Part shown: piece after piece, positions 12,261 to 23,488 of the stretch | Layout: each line of letters begins with the position of its first letter | Numbering within the stretch: position 1 is the first letter of the stretch | Assembly (NCBI RefSeq): GCF_018812025.1 | Contig: NC_063045.1 | Location: 47,024,352-47,088,351, forward strand | Reading direction: 5' to 3' | From: Megalobrama amblycephala | Taxonomy: Eukaryota; Chordata; Actinopteri; Cypriniformes; Xenocyprididae | Length of the DNA stretch: 64,000 bases | Made by a program: the position numbers and the translations under genes | Notes under the pieces: generated by a model | What the model was told of the DNA's origin: nothing | Seen by the model: only the letters and a program-made list of their open reading frames with translations | Database searches by the model: none

Positions 12261-13138
12261 GAAATATATTGTTTTTTTTGTTTTTCTTTTATTTGGTGCT
12301 ATTATGCACAGCTGAGTAAACAACACCAATGCACAAGGGGACACACATTTCCTAACATTTTCATTGTCCACACCCGCCAGCTTAAACAAACCATTTGGGA
12401 ATGGAGAGAAATAGGCATCAGGAACTTTAACACACTGTAAAAATGTTCAGTGTGACAGAAATCAATACAGAAATCTTGTTTAACTTCTCTGCTGGAATAT
12501 GTCCCACCCACTCTTGGTGTGATCAACGTACAGTGCGGCTCCTCTGCAACCGAAGCTGATGTTTTCTGTCAGGAGATGATCAGAGAAAATTCTGCTGGAT
12601 GTGTTTATGTGTGCAGCAGTGTGAGGAAAAGAGCCCGGGGCCGTTCGCACCGCACTGAAGAGCTCAGAGCTTAGGAGACTGCTCAAAATAAACAGAGGGT
12701 GAGATGGGCACCTGCGTTAGGCTGCTACACGCTCTCACTGGCAACAGGGTTGAAAATATGGCCCTTCAAGGCATGTTTGAGTATTCCTTTGATTCATGCT
12801 AAACTCACAAACATGCATATGTTCAACACCAAACCCAGGGGTGTAAATATAAACACTTAATCACAGTAAATAAATATACAGCATTTATTGGTTTGCTGTG
12901 CTTGTAGCAAAACATTTTCACATTAAACAGTTTAATCATGTGGATTAAAAATCTGACAGCAGTGGAATTTTACACAGTCAGCAGTTTTGAGAAGCAACAT
13001 TTTGGTTTGTTTATCACACAAAGTTATCATATGGCTTGAGAAAACGTTCATATATCACACAGATGTCATTTGGGTTGCTTTTATGATATATTTATGGTGA
13101 TTTTTCATCCTTGAAATCTCGTAATTGCATCGTAAATG
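12261..13138. other. Unique non-coding DNA
   Basis: No repeat ends, microsatellite or convincing exon. Short frames on both strands overlap each other, as expected from chance. Confidence 0.45.
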
Positions 13139-13335
13139 CCCCTAAAGGGACACGGTGATGGAAAAAATATGAGATGGGGGGAGAAAAATTATTTCAATAC
13201 TTTTGCATTCCCTCACAAAACTTTCGAGTTCATTGCGAGTGAACGCAAAACTTTTGTGAGAGAATGCAAATAACCTAACGGAAATACATTTTTTCCTCCC
13301 TTCTCATATTTTTTCCAACACGTCCTTTAAGGGGC
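13139..13335. mobile_element. Foldback miniature element
   Basis: The left arm contains GGAAAAAATATGAGATGGGG and the right arm, inverted, GGAAAAAATATGAGAAGGGA. Both are preceded by CCCCTAAAGG/CCCCTTAAAGG ends. A second inner pair, TTTGCATTCCCTCACAAAAC and its inverted partner at 13,249-13,269, extends the palindrome almost to the centre, so the whole element is one hairpin. No coding potential. Confidence 0.82.
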
Positions 13336-13455
13336 TCCATACATGAAAAAGAGCATCCAGGACAATGTACAAAACATCTCTTTTTGTGTTAAACCGAAAT
13401 AAGACATCAAGTTTGTTAGTCACCCGGTTTCTGCTTCTGGAATAAGCAAAAAAAT

Positions 13456-14060
13456 TAGGGGTGTAACGGTACATGTATTCTTCCCGAACCGTCGCGGTAC
13501 GGATGTCCAGGTTCGGTGCATATAGTCAGACAACAAATACAGTACCACCTTTTTGTCCTGTTGTCACAACAGGAAAAACAGCAGAAGAAGAAGAGACGAT
13601 CTATGCACCAACCCAAAACAAGAGTTCAGGCAGCATGCAAGAGCTTGTTAGTAGCCTATACGCTGAGATTTCATTGTTTGTAAGCGCTACACAAACTTCA
13701 AGGAAAGGAAACCAGGATGGCAGAAAGCAGCACTTTGTACTTTTGTAACACAAGAGATGCTTTTCAGTTTTGTAGCTGACTGTGACCAAATACCTCTTGT
13801 TTTGTTTTTATCAGCCCGACAAAAAATATGACCTATGCAAGAATGCATTCTGTTTACTGTTTAGGGCTTAATACACTAAAGGAGGGGGTACTACCTCAGG
13901 GGGGCTGCTAGGTGGAATAAACTGTAATTTGCACTACTGTCTGTTCAAAATAAATGAAAAGTAACCTAGCATTAGGGATTTGTTGCTTTTTCCTGTTATA
14001 CCGAACCCGTATCAAACCATCACCCTAAAACCGAGGTGTACTGTGTACTGTTACACCCAT
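13456..14060. mobile_element. hAT-like non-autonomous element, GTAACGGTAC family
   Basis: The left end is TAGGGGTGTAACGGTACATG and the right end, inverted, is approximately TGGGTGTAACAGTACACAGT. This end type belongs to hAT-like elements abundant in cyprinids. The body has a 91-codon open frame starting at 13,473 without recognisable transposase motifs. A truncated relative begins at 22,582. No matching 8-bp flanking duplication is visible, perhaps because the right flank was remodelled by the adjacent TA hairpin. Confidence 0.75.
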
Positions 14061-14064
14061 ATAT

Positions 14065-14075
14065 CACCCAGTATG

Positions 14076-14134
<59 letters not shown>

Positions 14135-14146
14135 GCATACTGGGTG
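14065..14146. repeat. (TA)n hairpin with 16-bp perfect flanking arms
   Basis: CACCCAGTATGCTATA at 14,065-14,080 is exactly reverse-complemented at 14,131-14,146, with pure TA between. The whole 82-base block could extrude as a cruciform. It sits at the junction of a hAT-like end and a SINE tail. Confidence 0.92.
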
Positions 14147-14245
14147 AGTTTGAATCCAGCTCATCTCTCAATATCCTTCCCCACATTTCCTGTCCTCTCT
14201 CTACTACTGCAACTATGAATAAAAGAGGCATACAGGTAAAAAATA
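14147..14245 (+). repeat. 3' fragment of a tRNA-derived SINE
   Basis: GAGTTTGAATCCAGC resembles a B box. It is followed by a pyrimidine-rich body ending in TCCTGTCCTCTCTCTACTA and AATAAAAGAGGCAT. The order and wording match the tail of the full SINE at 38,555-38,753 (CTACTGTCCTCTCCAAATAAAAG). The tRNA-like head is missing or converted into the adjacent hairpin. Confidence 0.6.
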
Positions 14246-14662
14246 AATATGAAAGGGAGAATAGTGCTAGAAATCACAGCTAACAATTTTATTCATGGAA
14301 GGCCCGTGTCAGATGCTGTCAACATACAGATGGTGCGCAGTGTTTAACAGGGACTTTGTAAGCCGCTCTCATCTGCAGTCTCTCACAATGGCAAAGCACA
14401 GCAGCTCAATAGGATCAAAGCCTGCAGTCAGAACAGCCCAAATAGAGCCACTCTGACTGTCAGAAGACTGTAAGCTCTCTCTTTCTCCCTCAGAGAGCAT
14501 CAGAGAGAGCACACACTGACTCAATATTCCCTCAGCTCGAACTCTCCTCCTTTCTTTCTCTCGCTCTCTCTCTCCCCTTTTAAACAGCTCTTAATGTCTC
14601 ACTACCCTCCTCAAACCTCCCTTAGTCCCAGCTCAGCAGTTTAGCAGAGTTACTCTTGTAAA
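14246..14662. other. Non-coding DNA with CT-rich patches
   Basis: Contains CTCTCTTTCTC-type runs near 14,475-14,580. No repeat ends or exon. Confidence 0.45.
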
Positions 14663-14668
14663 GTGTGC

Positions 14669-14723
<55 letters not shown>

Positions 14724-14732
14724 CGTGCGTGT
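14663..14732. repeat. (GT)n microsatellite with GCGT edges
   Basis: About 60 bases of GT dinucleotide flanked on both sides by GTGCGTGCGT variants; alternating purine-pyrimidine sequence with Z-DNA potential. Confidence 0.95.
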
Positions 14733-15658
14733 TAATTTCTGCTGTATAACACAGTTCTAACACAAGATGATGAGAGCAATACTAAAGCAAGGACACACAC
14801 CTCAAATATGAAATACTGTAATTGGTAAATTCCAGCTTGATCTAAATTTTTTTTTTTTTTAAATACAACATCGATGTAAATATGTGATTATATTCAGTCC
14901 AAAAGAGTTCCGAAAAAAAATTATATAAAACATAATTATTATTATTTATCATTATTATTATTATTTTCTTTTTTACTGCATTTATTAACTAAATCAAATC
15001 CAGATGGGATGTTTAATAAATGTAAAGTCATTTGCACTCTTTGCATGGTGGAATTTAATTATTAAGCTTTAGTATGAAATAATGTGTTTTTGTACAACCA
15101 TTTAATAAGAAAACCAAAAGACAAAAGTTGTTGTATTTAATAAATGCTGATTTGTTGCCCAAGTTATTGATTTACTGTAACAACACAAAGATTCCAGAGT
15201 CTGGAATCATACTGGTACCAATCAAACCCTAAATGAGACTCAATAAAACAAGCAAGCTCCAAAATAATGAACATGAAATGATTGAATGAGTGAATGAATG
15301 ACAGAATACAAAAACATACACATGCACAGTCACTTACACACTGTACACACACATGCACAAAGCCTCTCATTACTCCCTCATTACTCACATACAGCACTGG
15401 TACAGAGCCAGAGATGCTTTCTCTGACATCCTGAGCTAATGAGCCGAGCGAAAAATCCTCATATTCTTCATATTACTCATGAAACTCAGATGTATTATAA
15501 ACCCTATCTGAATAGTCAAGCTTTTAATAAACTCAGCTCACAGTTTCAACCACTGGTATTTTCCCCAAGTTTGCAATGTATTAATTAAGCTTAACAGTCC
15601 AAAAATAAATACCCGCAGTATCTCTGTTGTTTAACAGCAGCTTATCACTTCTCTATGA
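14733..15658. other. AT-rich unique non-coding DNA
   Basis: Contains a short ATT trinucleotide patch near 14,935-14,965 and an imperfect tandem GAATGAGTGAATGAATGA at 15,285. No elements recognised. Confidence 0.45.
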
Positions 15659-15883
15659 ATGGCTCGTAAATCCTTCAAACACTCACAGTCAAGAGCTCAA
15701 TCTCCTCTGAAGGGAATTCAACACATTTATGGACTGACGAGAGACACGTTCAGCTCCACTGACAGGCAAATAGAAAGCTTAACACTGAAGGAAATCAATC
15801 TGCTCTGCTGGAAGCTTCACAATATATCACAGCACGAGAAAGAACAGCAGAGAAAGCACACCACCAGAGACAGAACTACAACG
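15659..15883 (+). CDS. Weak candidate first coding exon, unknown
   Basis: An ATG-initiated frame of 75 codons runs MARKSFKHSQSRAQS to RKHTTRDRTTT. Its TAA stop falls inside CAACGTAAGAGA, which resembles a splice donor, so the frame could continue into another exon. The residues are polar and basic with no domain I recognise. Start context is poor. Chance is the more likely explanation. Confidence 0.12.
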
Positions 15884-16509
15884 TAAGAGATCAAATATAA
15901 GAATCAAGAAAAAACCTGAAGTGACTGAGAGATAAAGAGATGATGAACAAAGGGAAGAGAGTTAAAGTACTGAAAATGATATGGTACCTGCACTACAGCT
16001 GCCAGACGACTGTCAAAATCTGATCAAATGACGTGACAGGCGATAAGTGTTAGAAAAGTACTTTGGCAGATGCATGAAAACACATTCTCCACATTATCAT
16101 CAGTCATTGTCCTCTACACCTCACTATACTACCTCATTCCCTTCATCTCATCCTTAAAACATCACACCTTTCATTTTTGAAGTTTTAAATGATAGAGTGA
16201 CTGAAAACTACTCATTTCCAATGAGAGTGGCTGGTTTGAAGCATCATGAGTGACCTCCAGAGATGGAACAGCTCTTAAACATCAACAGCAGTCTCAAATG
16301 ATATTAGAATCTCAACAGGCCCAACAATGTAAAAAAAAAAATATACACAAAACTAAACAAATCTTAAAATAAAACACAGAAAATGTATTAATATTAATTT
16401 GAACTACATAGAAACAACAATATGCACAATTATTAACAGTGACAATGTAGTGTAATTTTTTCATGTATTATTATTTTTATTAATTGTGAGAGAGAGCATC
16501 TATGCTAAT
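15884..16509. other. Unique non-coding DNA
   Basis: AT-rich sequence without recognisable element or exon. Confidence 0.45.
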
Positions 16510-16908
16510 TAGAGTTGTCAAAAGTACCGACTTCGGTACCTAGTTGGTACTGAAATTTTAAAAATGTGATCCTTTGAGCGGATTTGTAAACACCTCTGAT
16601 TGGCCACTGTGTTGACGTGCTCATCGGATATGTCTGTGATTGACTTCAATGATCAACGCTGTAAAAACATTGTAAATAGTCATCAATGGCGCTCTTCACC
16701 ATGCGCTTACACAGATACACACTTTAAAATTCAAACACTTCCGTGTGCTTTCAAATGCTACCAAGCCAATCACAGACATATCTAATGAGCGCGTCAACAA
16801 AGCGGCCAATCAGAGGTGTTTACTAACCCGCTCAACAGAGCTCAAAGTGTCACATTTTTAAAATTTCAGTACCGATAGGTACCGAAGTCGGTACTTTTGA
16901 CAACTCTA
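16510..16908. mobile_element. Long palindromic hAT-like miniature element
   Basis: TAGAGTTGTCAAAAGTACCG begins the left arm and its exact complement ends the right arm. The arms stay similar for about 150 bases each, through ACACCTCTGATTGGCC and ATATGTCTGTGATTG. The flanking octamers ATGCTAAT and ACGCTGAT differ by two transitions, so they look like a decayed 8-bp target duplication. Open frames within it are by-products of the palindrome. Confidence 0.85.
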
Positions 16909-16917
16909 ACGCTGATG

Positions 16918-17200
16918 TTCAAAAACAATATTCAGGAAGGATGCATTAAATTGACCAAAAGTGACAGTAAAGACTTTTTTGTTTAACATTGTTTTAAAAT
17001 GTTATATCTTTATTTCATTGTAAATGCTCTTCATCTAAAATTCAACTTTGCCATCACAGAAATAAATTACATTTATAATATATTAAAATAGAAAACCCTT
17101 ATTTTTAAATTGTAATGATATTTCGCAATATTACTGTTTTTACTGTATTTTAGCTTAAATAAATGAGGCCTTTTTGAGAATAAGAGACTTAATTATTTTC
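16918..17200 (+). repeat. Family A fragment, forward
   Basis: Contains GAAGGATGCATTAAATTGAC, CAAAAGTGACAGTAAAGAC and further on AATATTACTGTTTTTACTG with AATGAGGCCTTTTTGAGAA. These are the landmarks either side of a large internal deletion relative to family A. Confidence 0.7.
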
Positions 17201-17488
17201 AAAAAACATTCAAACCCCAAACATTTGAACCAGAACAAAAAAAACAAACAAAACAGAAACACTGTTAAGTACATCTCAAAGTCCTAAAAACATACAATCA
17301 AACATAAAATCTTATTGTTCAAAATCTCACATGGTACAACTACATTCTAAATGTCTGTGCCTCACAGCCTCAGTCTTCATTTATCCTCTAGGCAGACAGT
17401 GACTGTAACTGGTCTCTTCCAGAGCACCATCAAAAGCTGAACAACAAATCAAAAATGTTGAATTTTAATACAGAAATCATTTATAAGC
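17201..17488. other. Unique non-coding DNA
   Basis: No features recognised beyond AAAACAAACA-type low complexity. Confidence 0.4.
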
Positions 17489-17496
17489 CTGAAACC

Positions 17497-17616
17497 TACA
17501 GATGCAAAGGGGTGGAAAATTTCCAGTAAATTTCCAGAAAATTTACAGAATTTCTGGAAAATTTCCAGGATTTTTGGAAACGTTTACCAGAAATTTTCCA
17601 ACCCTTTGCATCCCTA
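17497..17616. mobile_element. 120-bp hAT-like miniature element with perfect duplication
   Basis: The ends TACAGATGCAAAGGGG and CCCTTTGCATCCCTA are inverted. The body repeats TTTCCAG/CTGGAAA words and folds on itself. The octamer CTGAAACC lies immediately on both sides (17,489-17,496 and 17,617-17,624), a perfect target duplication. The larger relative at 61,054-62,259 has the same TAGGGTTGCAAAGGGG-type ends. Confidence 0.92.
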
Positions 17617-17624
17617 CTGAAACC

Positions 17625-18368
<744 letters not shown>

Positions 18369-18599
18369 ATATTTCAAAATGAATCCTTGCTCACTGTCCT
18401 CTGACTTTAGATTTGGATTCATATTTGCAATGAAAAAACAAAGAAAGAAATGCATCCCATTTTGTCCCAGAATGGTGCATTCAAAATGAATGTGTGATTT
18501 CTAGTCTTTACTCAAAATCGATAATGTGAAAAGGTGAAACATGATAAACAGCCTGTGGCTGTACAAGCTGATCACATAGCATTCTGTTGTGCCGTCACA

Positions 18600-18985
18600 A
18601 CAAAGAAATAAAGGAGAGGCGGAAGAGAAAGCAGGCAGAGTGATGGCCAAAGGGTAAAGAGGGTGACTGGAGGAGGAGAAGGAAGATGGGAGTGGTAAGG
18701 GATTGAAAAATCAAGGACGGAAACAGAGCAAAGGAGGAAGAATGAGGCGAAGAGGAATGCAAGAGGCAGGAGGGAGATAAAATAAAGACAAGATGGAAAT
18801 AGAAAGAGAAAGGGCAGAATATTTCCACCCCGTCTTTCTGTTATCAGGCTCTGGTCGAGTGAGGGATCATTCTGTAGAGGAGGAGATGGAAAAGAAGGAT
18901 GAGAGAGGACATGAGCAGAGAGAGTGATGAGGCCTGGAGTGAAATAGAGGGGAAAGAGGGATGGGGAGGGAGAGTCTCTCCTCTC
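18600..18985. other. Strand-asymmetric purine-rich tract
   Basis: The plus strand is dominated by A and G in GGAGGAGAAGGAAG-type words for almost 400 bases, broken by the 18,826-18,880 interval. It creates a 183-codon frame on the minus strand that is mostly Ser, Pro, Leu and Phe. That composition follows from the CT-rich strand, so I do not call it a gene. Confidence 0.8.
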
Positions 18986-19204
18986 TCCCCTGAGATCGGT
19001 CCAATCTCTCACAGGGTTATCATGATTATCTGCCCCAGATTGCTGCCTCCACCTGTTTTGTCCGTAAGAACCGGGCCATCCCTGCTCAAGATGCCCTGAA
19101 AAGGCTTTTTTTAAAAGCTCCAATTCAATTTAAGCTCAATTTGTTATCACAGTGCTTATGAAAAAAGTTGTATACATAGAAATGACTAATACTTTTCCCA
19201 CATG
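18986..19204. other. Unique non-coding DNA
   Basis: Contains GGTTATCATGATTATCTGCC, a GATA/homeodomain-like cluster; otherwise unremarkable. Confidence 0.35.
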
Positions 19205-19330
19205 AGATTTGCCTAATCATGTTTTATTTTACATAGAGCGGGTGGCCTCAAGGAGGCAGCCAAATTGAAATCACATGACCAGCCAAATACTCATTTTATC
19301 TTAAAAACCAACCAGTTATCAAAACACTTT
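19205..19330. repeat. Dispersed repeat fragment (CATAGAGCGG)
   Basis: GTTTTATTTTACATAGAGCG followed by AAATCACATGACCAGCCAAA recurs at 49,022-49,072 as GTTTTATTTTACATAGAGCG and GATCACATGACCAGATGAA, so this is an interspersed family present twice in the window. Confidence 0.75.
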
Positions 19331-19803
19331 CACTGGCTAAATAAATGAATCATGGCTAACTAGCAATAATGCATTTCAATAATGACTTTGGTAACTAAAA
19401 CTTACTGTTTTTGCATTTTGCTTCATCCACACCAATTCAGTTTTCAGATCCTAATGTATACTTGTTTGTACATATACTTACAGAGGCACTGAATCCTATT
19501 ACTACCATTCATACATATGTATTTGTGTGTACATTCACACAGAAATCATAATTCAGTAAGTCTGCACTTATAATTTCTTTCTAAATTTAAAAATACACAC
19601 ACACAAACTACGCATATGGATTCACATATCTGGAATATTAGTTGAGTTTTCACACATTAGTATTAGTAGTAGTTCACACGTAACTATAAAATTGCACATT
19701 ATTTCTTTCACCATCACATCTTCTCCTTGAGTTTTATAGTATGTTCAAAGAGTTGTTTATCCCCAGAATGAGAACAAAATGAATAGAGCAAAAGTGCAGA
19801 TGA
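19331..19803. other. Unique AT-rich non-coding DNA
   Basis: Nothing recognised apart from CA-rich words near 19,590-19,605. Confidence 0.4.
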
Positions 19804-19811
19804 GATTGAAG

Positions 19812-21476
19812 TAGGGTGACCACCCGTCCCGCTTTGCGTCGTACCGCACAGCATTTTAACTCCTTGTCCCGCACGTCGCCTATTGAGAATATGTCCTGCA
19901 TTTTCATCCGTCTGTTCCATAGACTGTGGTCTGTTCCGACGAGCATACAGCAGCCTGTTGGAGCAATTGTGTAGTGATCATGTTCTCCAACAGAGGGGGC
20001 TGTGCAGATACACTTGGTCGCGCACGCGCCGCTACTTCATGAGGAACGTAATCTGGATCTGGACCAGAGCAAAGTGCCATTATCGTCAAATATCAAAATA
20101 AACATTGTTATCAGTTTCAAGGTTAGTAACATACTAACTATTCAAACTGTTTGTATGTTTTATAACAGGGTGCGAGATTGTTTTGCACAATTTTAAACGT
20201 CCACAAAAGTTCCGCAGTCATAACGCAGCAATTTCCACACACGTCTTAACTACGTGGTGAAGGTACACTCAGATATGAATAAATAAAGAATAAAATAATA
20301 CACATACTTTTTGCTTAAAATAAGTCTAAAATGCAAAATAATAGTTCAAATTAGTTAAAAGTTAAAACAGTTGTAGCCTAATTTCTGTACAGTAGCTAAA
20401 AACAGCATGTGAAAATTAAAATATTAAATTCAATAATGTTAAAACATATTTGTTAAATATTTATCTTCTTATAGGCTTATTTATGTTTTATTTTTGAAAT
20501 GTAATATGTTTTTGTAAAGTCACACGAATGTTAGGCTATAACAGTATTGTTTAGAACTGCTTTTACAGTGGTTACTATTAATCGTGTAAAAGTTTTTTTA
20601 GTTGTATTTAAAGCAGAGCAAAAATCCTAATAATAAATCTAAATTAGGGCTGCACGATTAATTGCACGAGATTGTCATGCGTGTCTCATCAGTAAAGCCG
20701 GTTCTGTGATTAGCGGTAAATGTCCATCACCTGCTTTCAAATGGAGCGGCACTTAATATACAGAGCCGTAGTTCGCGGACAAGCTACGCAATATCGTGTT
20801 CATAATCGCAGATGAATCGCTTTCGATTACGAATGCGATATTGCGTAGCTTGTCCGCGAACTACGGCTCTGTATATTAAGTGCCACTCCATTTGAAAGCA
20901 GGTGATGGACATTTACCGCTAATCACAGAACCGGCTTTACTGACGAGACACGCATGACAAAAGCATGCGATTAATCGTGCAGCCCTAATCTAAATCATAA
21001 TTATGCATGTAATAATAGCCTATAAGGAACCCACAACAATTAAAAACAAAAACATTAAAAATTTATTGTCCCTGTTTTTTGAATAGATAATAACAAATGA
21101 GATTTTTGTTCACCTAAAATAGGAAATGTCCCCAGTTTTCATTTCAGAAATCTGGTCACCTAATTCAAAAATCTGCATGATGCCTGCTGCCTTTAGGGTC
21201 AGTGATATTTAATTTAAATGACATGTAAAATAAAGACATACATTGTGTAATGTAATGGTGTTTTCTGGAAGGGACTAAAGAACATTTTATGTATTTTATG
21301 TAACATTTCAAGTATTTTTATCAGCTGAAAGGCAGAATACAAATGTTGTTATTAAGTTAGATAGACATTATATAACAGCTTCAGGTTATGTTTTAGTGTT
21401 GGAAACATGTCCCACATTGTCCCACACAAACTTAGTAATCGTCCCACATTTGGTTCGTTTGATGGTGGTCACCCTA
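19812..21476. mobile_element. hAT-like element, 1.67 kb, with perfect 8-bp duplication
   Basis: The terminal inverted repeat is TAGGGTGACCACC on the left, with its exact complement on the right. The octamer GATTGAAG abuts both ends (19,804-19,811 and 21,477-21,484). Repeated GTCCCGC/GTCCCACA words lie near both ends. I find no transposase; the interior is AT-rich and holds a second element. Eight-base duplication and end structure fit the hAT superfamily. Confidence 0.93.
20645..20987. mobile_element. Palindromic hAT-like miniature element nested in the 1.67-kb element
   Basis: The ends TAGGGCTGCACGATTAAT and the inverted partner ATTAATCGTGCAGCCCTA are perfect. The arms run for about 165 bases each with few mismatches (for example GTTCGCGGACAAGCTACGCA and its complement). 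The octamer ATCTAAAT flanks both sides (20,637-20,644 and 20,988-20,995). It is therefore a complete younger insertion into the host element. Its near-perfect arms suggest recent origin or correction between arms. Confidence 0.96.
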
Positions 21477-21484
21477 GATTGAAG

Positions 21485-22469
21485 AGGTTGGCAGTGGGGA
21501 AGATTTACAGTTTATAGAAACTTCAATGAGACCTGGGAAACGTTCTAGATTACAAATGTCCTCATGAATTAACTTTTCCACCTCAAAATTAATTATCAAG
21601 ACATTGAGGGCAATAAAGTTAATGACAGGTTTGTGAAAACATAACCATATCTAGCCACCTTCCACACAAATACACAAACATGCAACCACACACTGACCAA
21701 AAATTCAATAAAGACCATATAAACACTGCGCACACTCACAAATGTAAAAGCTGTGAAGGTTTATGAGCTTTGAACGATCAAAGCAGCAATTACTGCATAT
21801 TTCCACTTCTGGCTTACTGTCAGAAATAGGGAAAGAAAGAGATAAAGCGTGTGTGTCCAGACGGCTGGTGACGAGACAAGAAAACTCTGTCCTTGAGAGA
21901 GTGTGAAGTGAATACTGAAGAGGCACCGCCAGCGGACGACTAGCTTTTCTCTCGCTCTCTTTAAGAAAGAAAGATAAAGTGAAAACACTTCAGAACAAAG
22001 CGACTATTCCTGGCATAGTTAAAAGGTGATTGAATCATAAAAAAAAACACATATCTGAGGAACACAATCAAAGGGCCACTGCACACACAGCAGATGTGCC
22101 ACATCTCCCAGAGGCCTCTGGGAACTCTGAGTGTTTGCTGCACCACTTAGCAGTCAAACAGCAAGGAAATCAGATTTGCTGACAATAGCTTGGAGTAAAG
22201 CAGGGTTTGATATATATGTGACTGGTCTTATCTTCATATATCTCGCCTCAATCTGGCTGTTTTTTCAGCCTGTATTAACATTTGTCTCAGGTGATACGAT
22301 CAGGCTGAGACCGATTGCTGTTCGCACCTGGTATTAACACGCATCTCCTATGACCACTTGCGATCAGATGTGACAACATGCATCAATTTTTCATTGTGTG
22401 TCACAGGATGTTGACATCAGGCCTTTTAATTTTATCTGGGTCACATCAGGACTCATTAGCATCTAAACT
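21485..22469. other. Unique non-coding DNA
   Basis: No repeat ends, simple repeats or supported exon seen. A short block at 22,250-22,345 resembles decayed hAT-type sequence (GTATTAACATTTGTC, GCGATCAGATGTGAC) but cannot be delimited. Confidence 0.4.
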
Positions 22470-22540
22470 AGGACTGCAAAATATATCAAAATAAAATCGA
22501 TATTGTGATATGTCTTAGCGCGATTGTCAAATCGTGCAGA
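22470..22540. repeat. hAT-like fragment (GACTGCAAAATATATC)
   Basis: TAGGACTGCAAAATATATC followed by AAATCGATATTGTGATATG is a decayed relative of the GGGCTGCACGAT end family. Only one end remains. Confidence 0.6.
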
Positions 22541-22580
22541 CGATTGATTGATTGATTGATTGATTGATTAATTGATTGAT
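22541..22580. repeat. (GATT)n microsatellite
   Basis: About nine GATT units with one ATT variant, sandwiched between two truncated hAT-like ends. Confidence 0.93.
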
Positions 22581-22581
22581 T

Positions 22582-22740
22582 TAGGGGTGTAACAGTACAT
22601 GTATTCGTCCCAAACAGTACAATACAGACATCACGGTTTGGTGCAATCACTCAGTCATGGGCGATTCACGTTCCAATCCAGAAGGAGGCACACGCAGTAA
22701 TACAATGCTGTTTGCTAACCGCCACAACAGGAAAGAGTAT
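22582..22740. repeat. Truncated GTAACGGTAC hAT-like element
   Basis: TAGGGGTGTAACAGTACATG and TATTCGTCCCAAACAGTAC mirror the left end of the element at 13,456. No right end follows. Confidence 0.7.
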
Positions 22741-23422
22741 TAGTACCGTAATTTTACAGTAACATAAAAGAGTTTTATTACTCTTTTATTTTACAGTACA
22801 GTGGTATTATTACAATATTTCTTAATAATAACAATAAAAACGGTGGGAATGTGGCTTATGTGGTGCCTGAATTAGGCAGTTCTTGCAATTGAATCACCTC
22901 AGATTGATGTCAAATGGTCCCAACTTCTTATATCTACTCCTATAAACCTACCCAAACATATTTAATGTATCACTTTCTCTGTCTCCAGTACAGGTTTGCA
23001 TTCTGATCAGGATCCAGAGACTTAAATCACTGTCACAGGCACTACAGCAGCCCTCTAATCAGACAGCATGTTCTTTATTCCTAAGTGACACATTGCAATG
23101 ACAGATCGACTGGCATGGTGATGGATATCGATGCAAAGCGGCCATTCATTATGAGATTTTTGGGTGCTCTCCATCTTGGCAAAGGCCGAAGCCCTCAGCG
23201 TCAGTTATTCGCCAATGAGTTTTGATGGAAGCCAAAAGAGAGCGAGCGAAAACGCTGACAGCAACAAGATGGCTTCAATGGGTTTATGACCCAGATCTGT
23301 ATGGCTGACACTAATGATTGTCATTTATTTGCCCTGCTGGTGAAAGAAGACATCATGTCTCAGAAGACTTGCATAACAACAGCTCATTTTGTCACTTTTC
23401 TCCCAATCAATTTCATACTGTT
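22741..23422. promoter_or_regulatory. Unique DNA with possible conserved element at about 23,080-23,340
   Basis: After 23,080 the sequence becomes compositionally balanced and free of repeats, with GATGGATATCGATGC and CAATGAGTTTTGATGG words. It resembles conserved non-coding sequence; no splice-bounded frame supports coding. Inference only. Confidence 0.22.
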
Positions 23423-23488
23423 TAAAATAAAATAAAATAAAATAAAATAAAATAAAATAAAATAAAATAAAATAAAATAAAATAAAAT
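23423..23488. repeat. (AAAAT)n microsatellite
   Basis: Thirteen uninterrupted AAAAT/AATAA pentamer units. Confidence 0.96.

Noticed and set aside
12057..12440. 127-codon plus-strand frame
   Set aside because: Starts in a dispersed repeat and overlaps other frames on both strands; no recognisable domain or splice sites.
18572..19123. 183-codon minus-strand frame, the longest in the window
   Set aside because: Ser/Pro/Leu/Phe composition follows from the CT-rich strand; no domain, and the frame spans compositionally different DNA.
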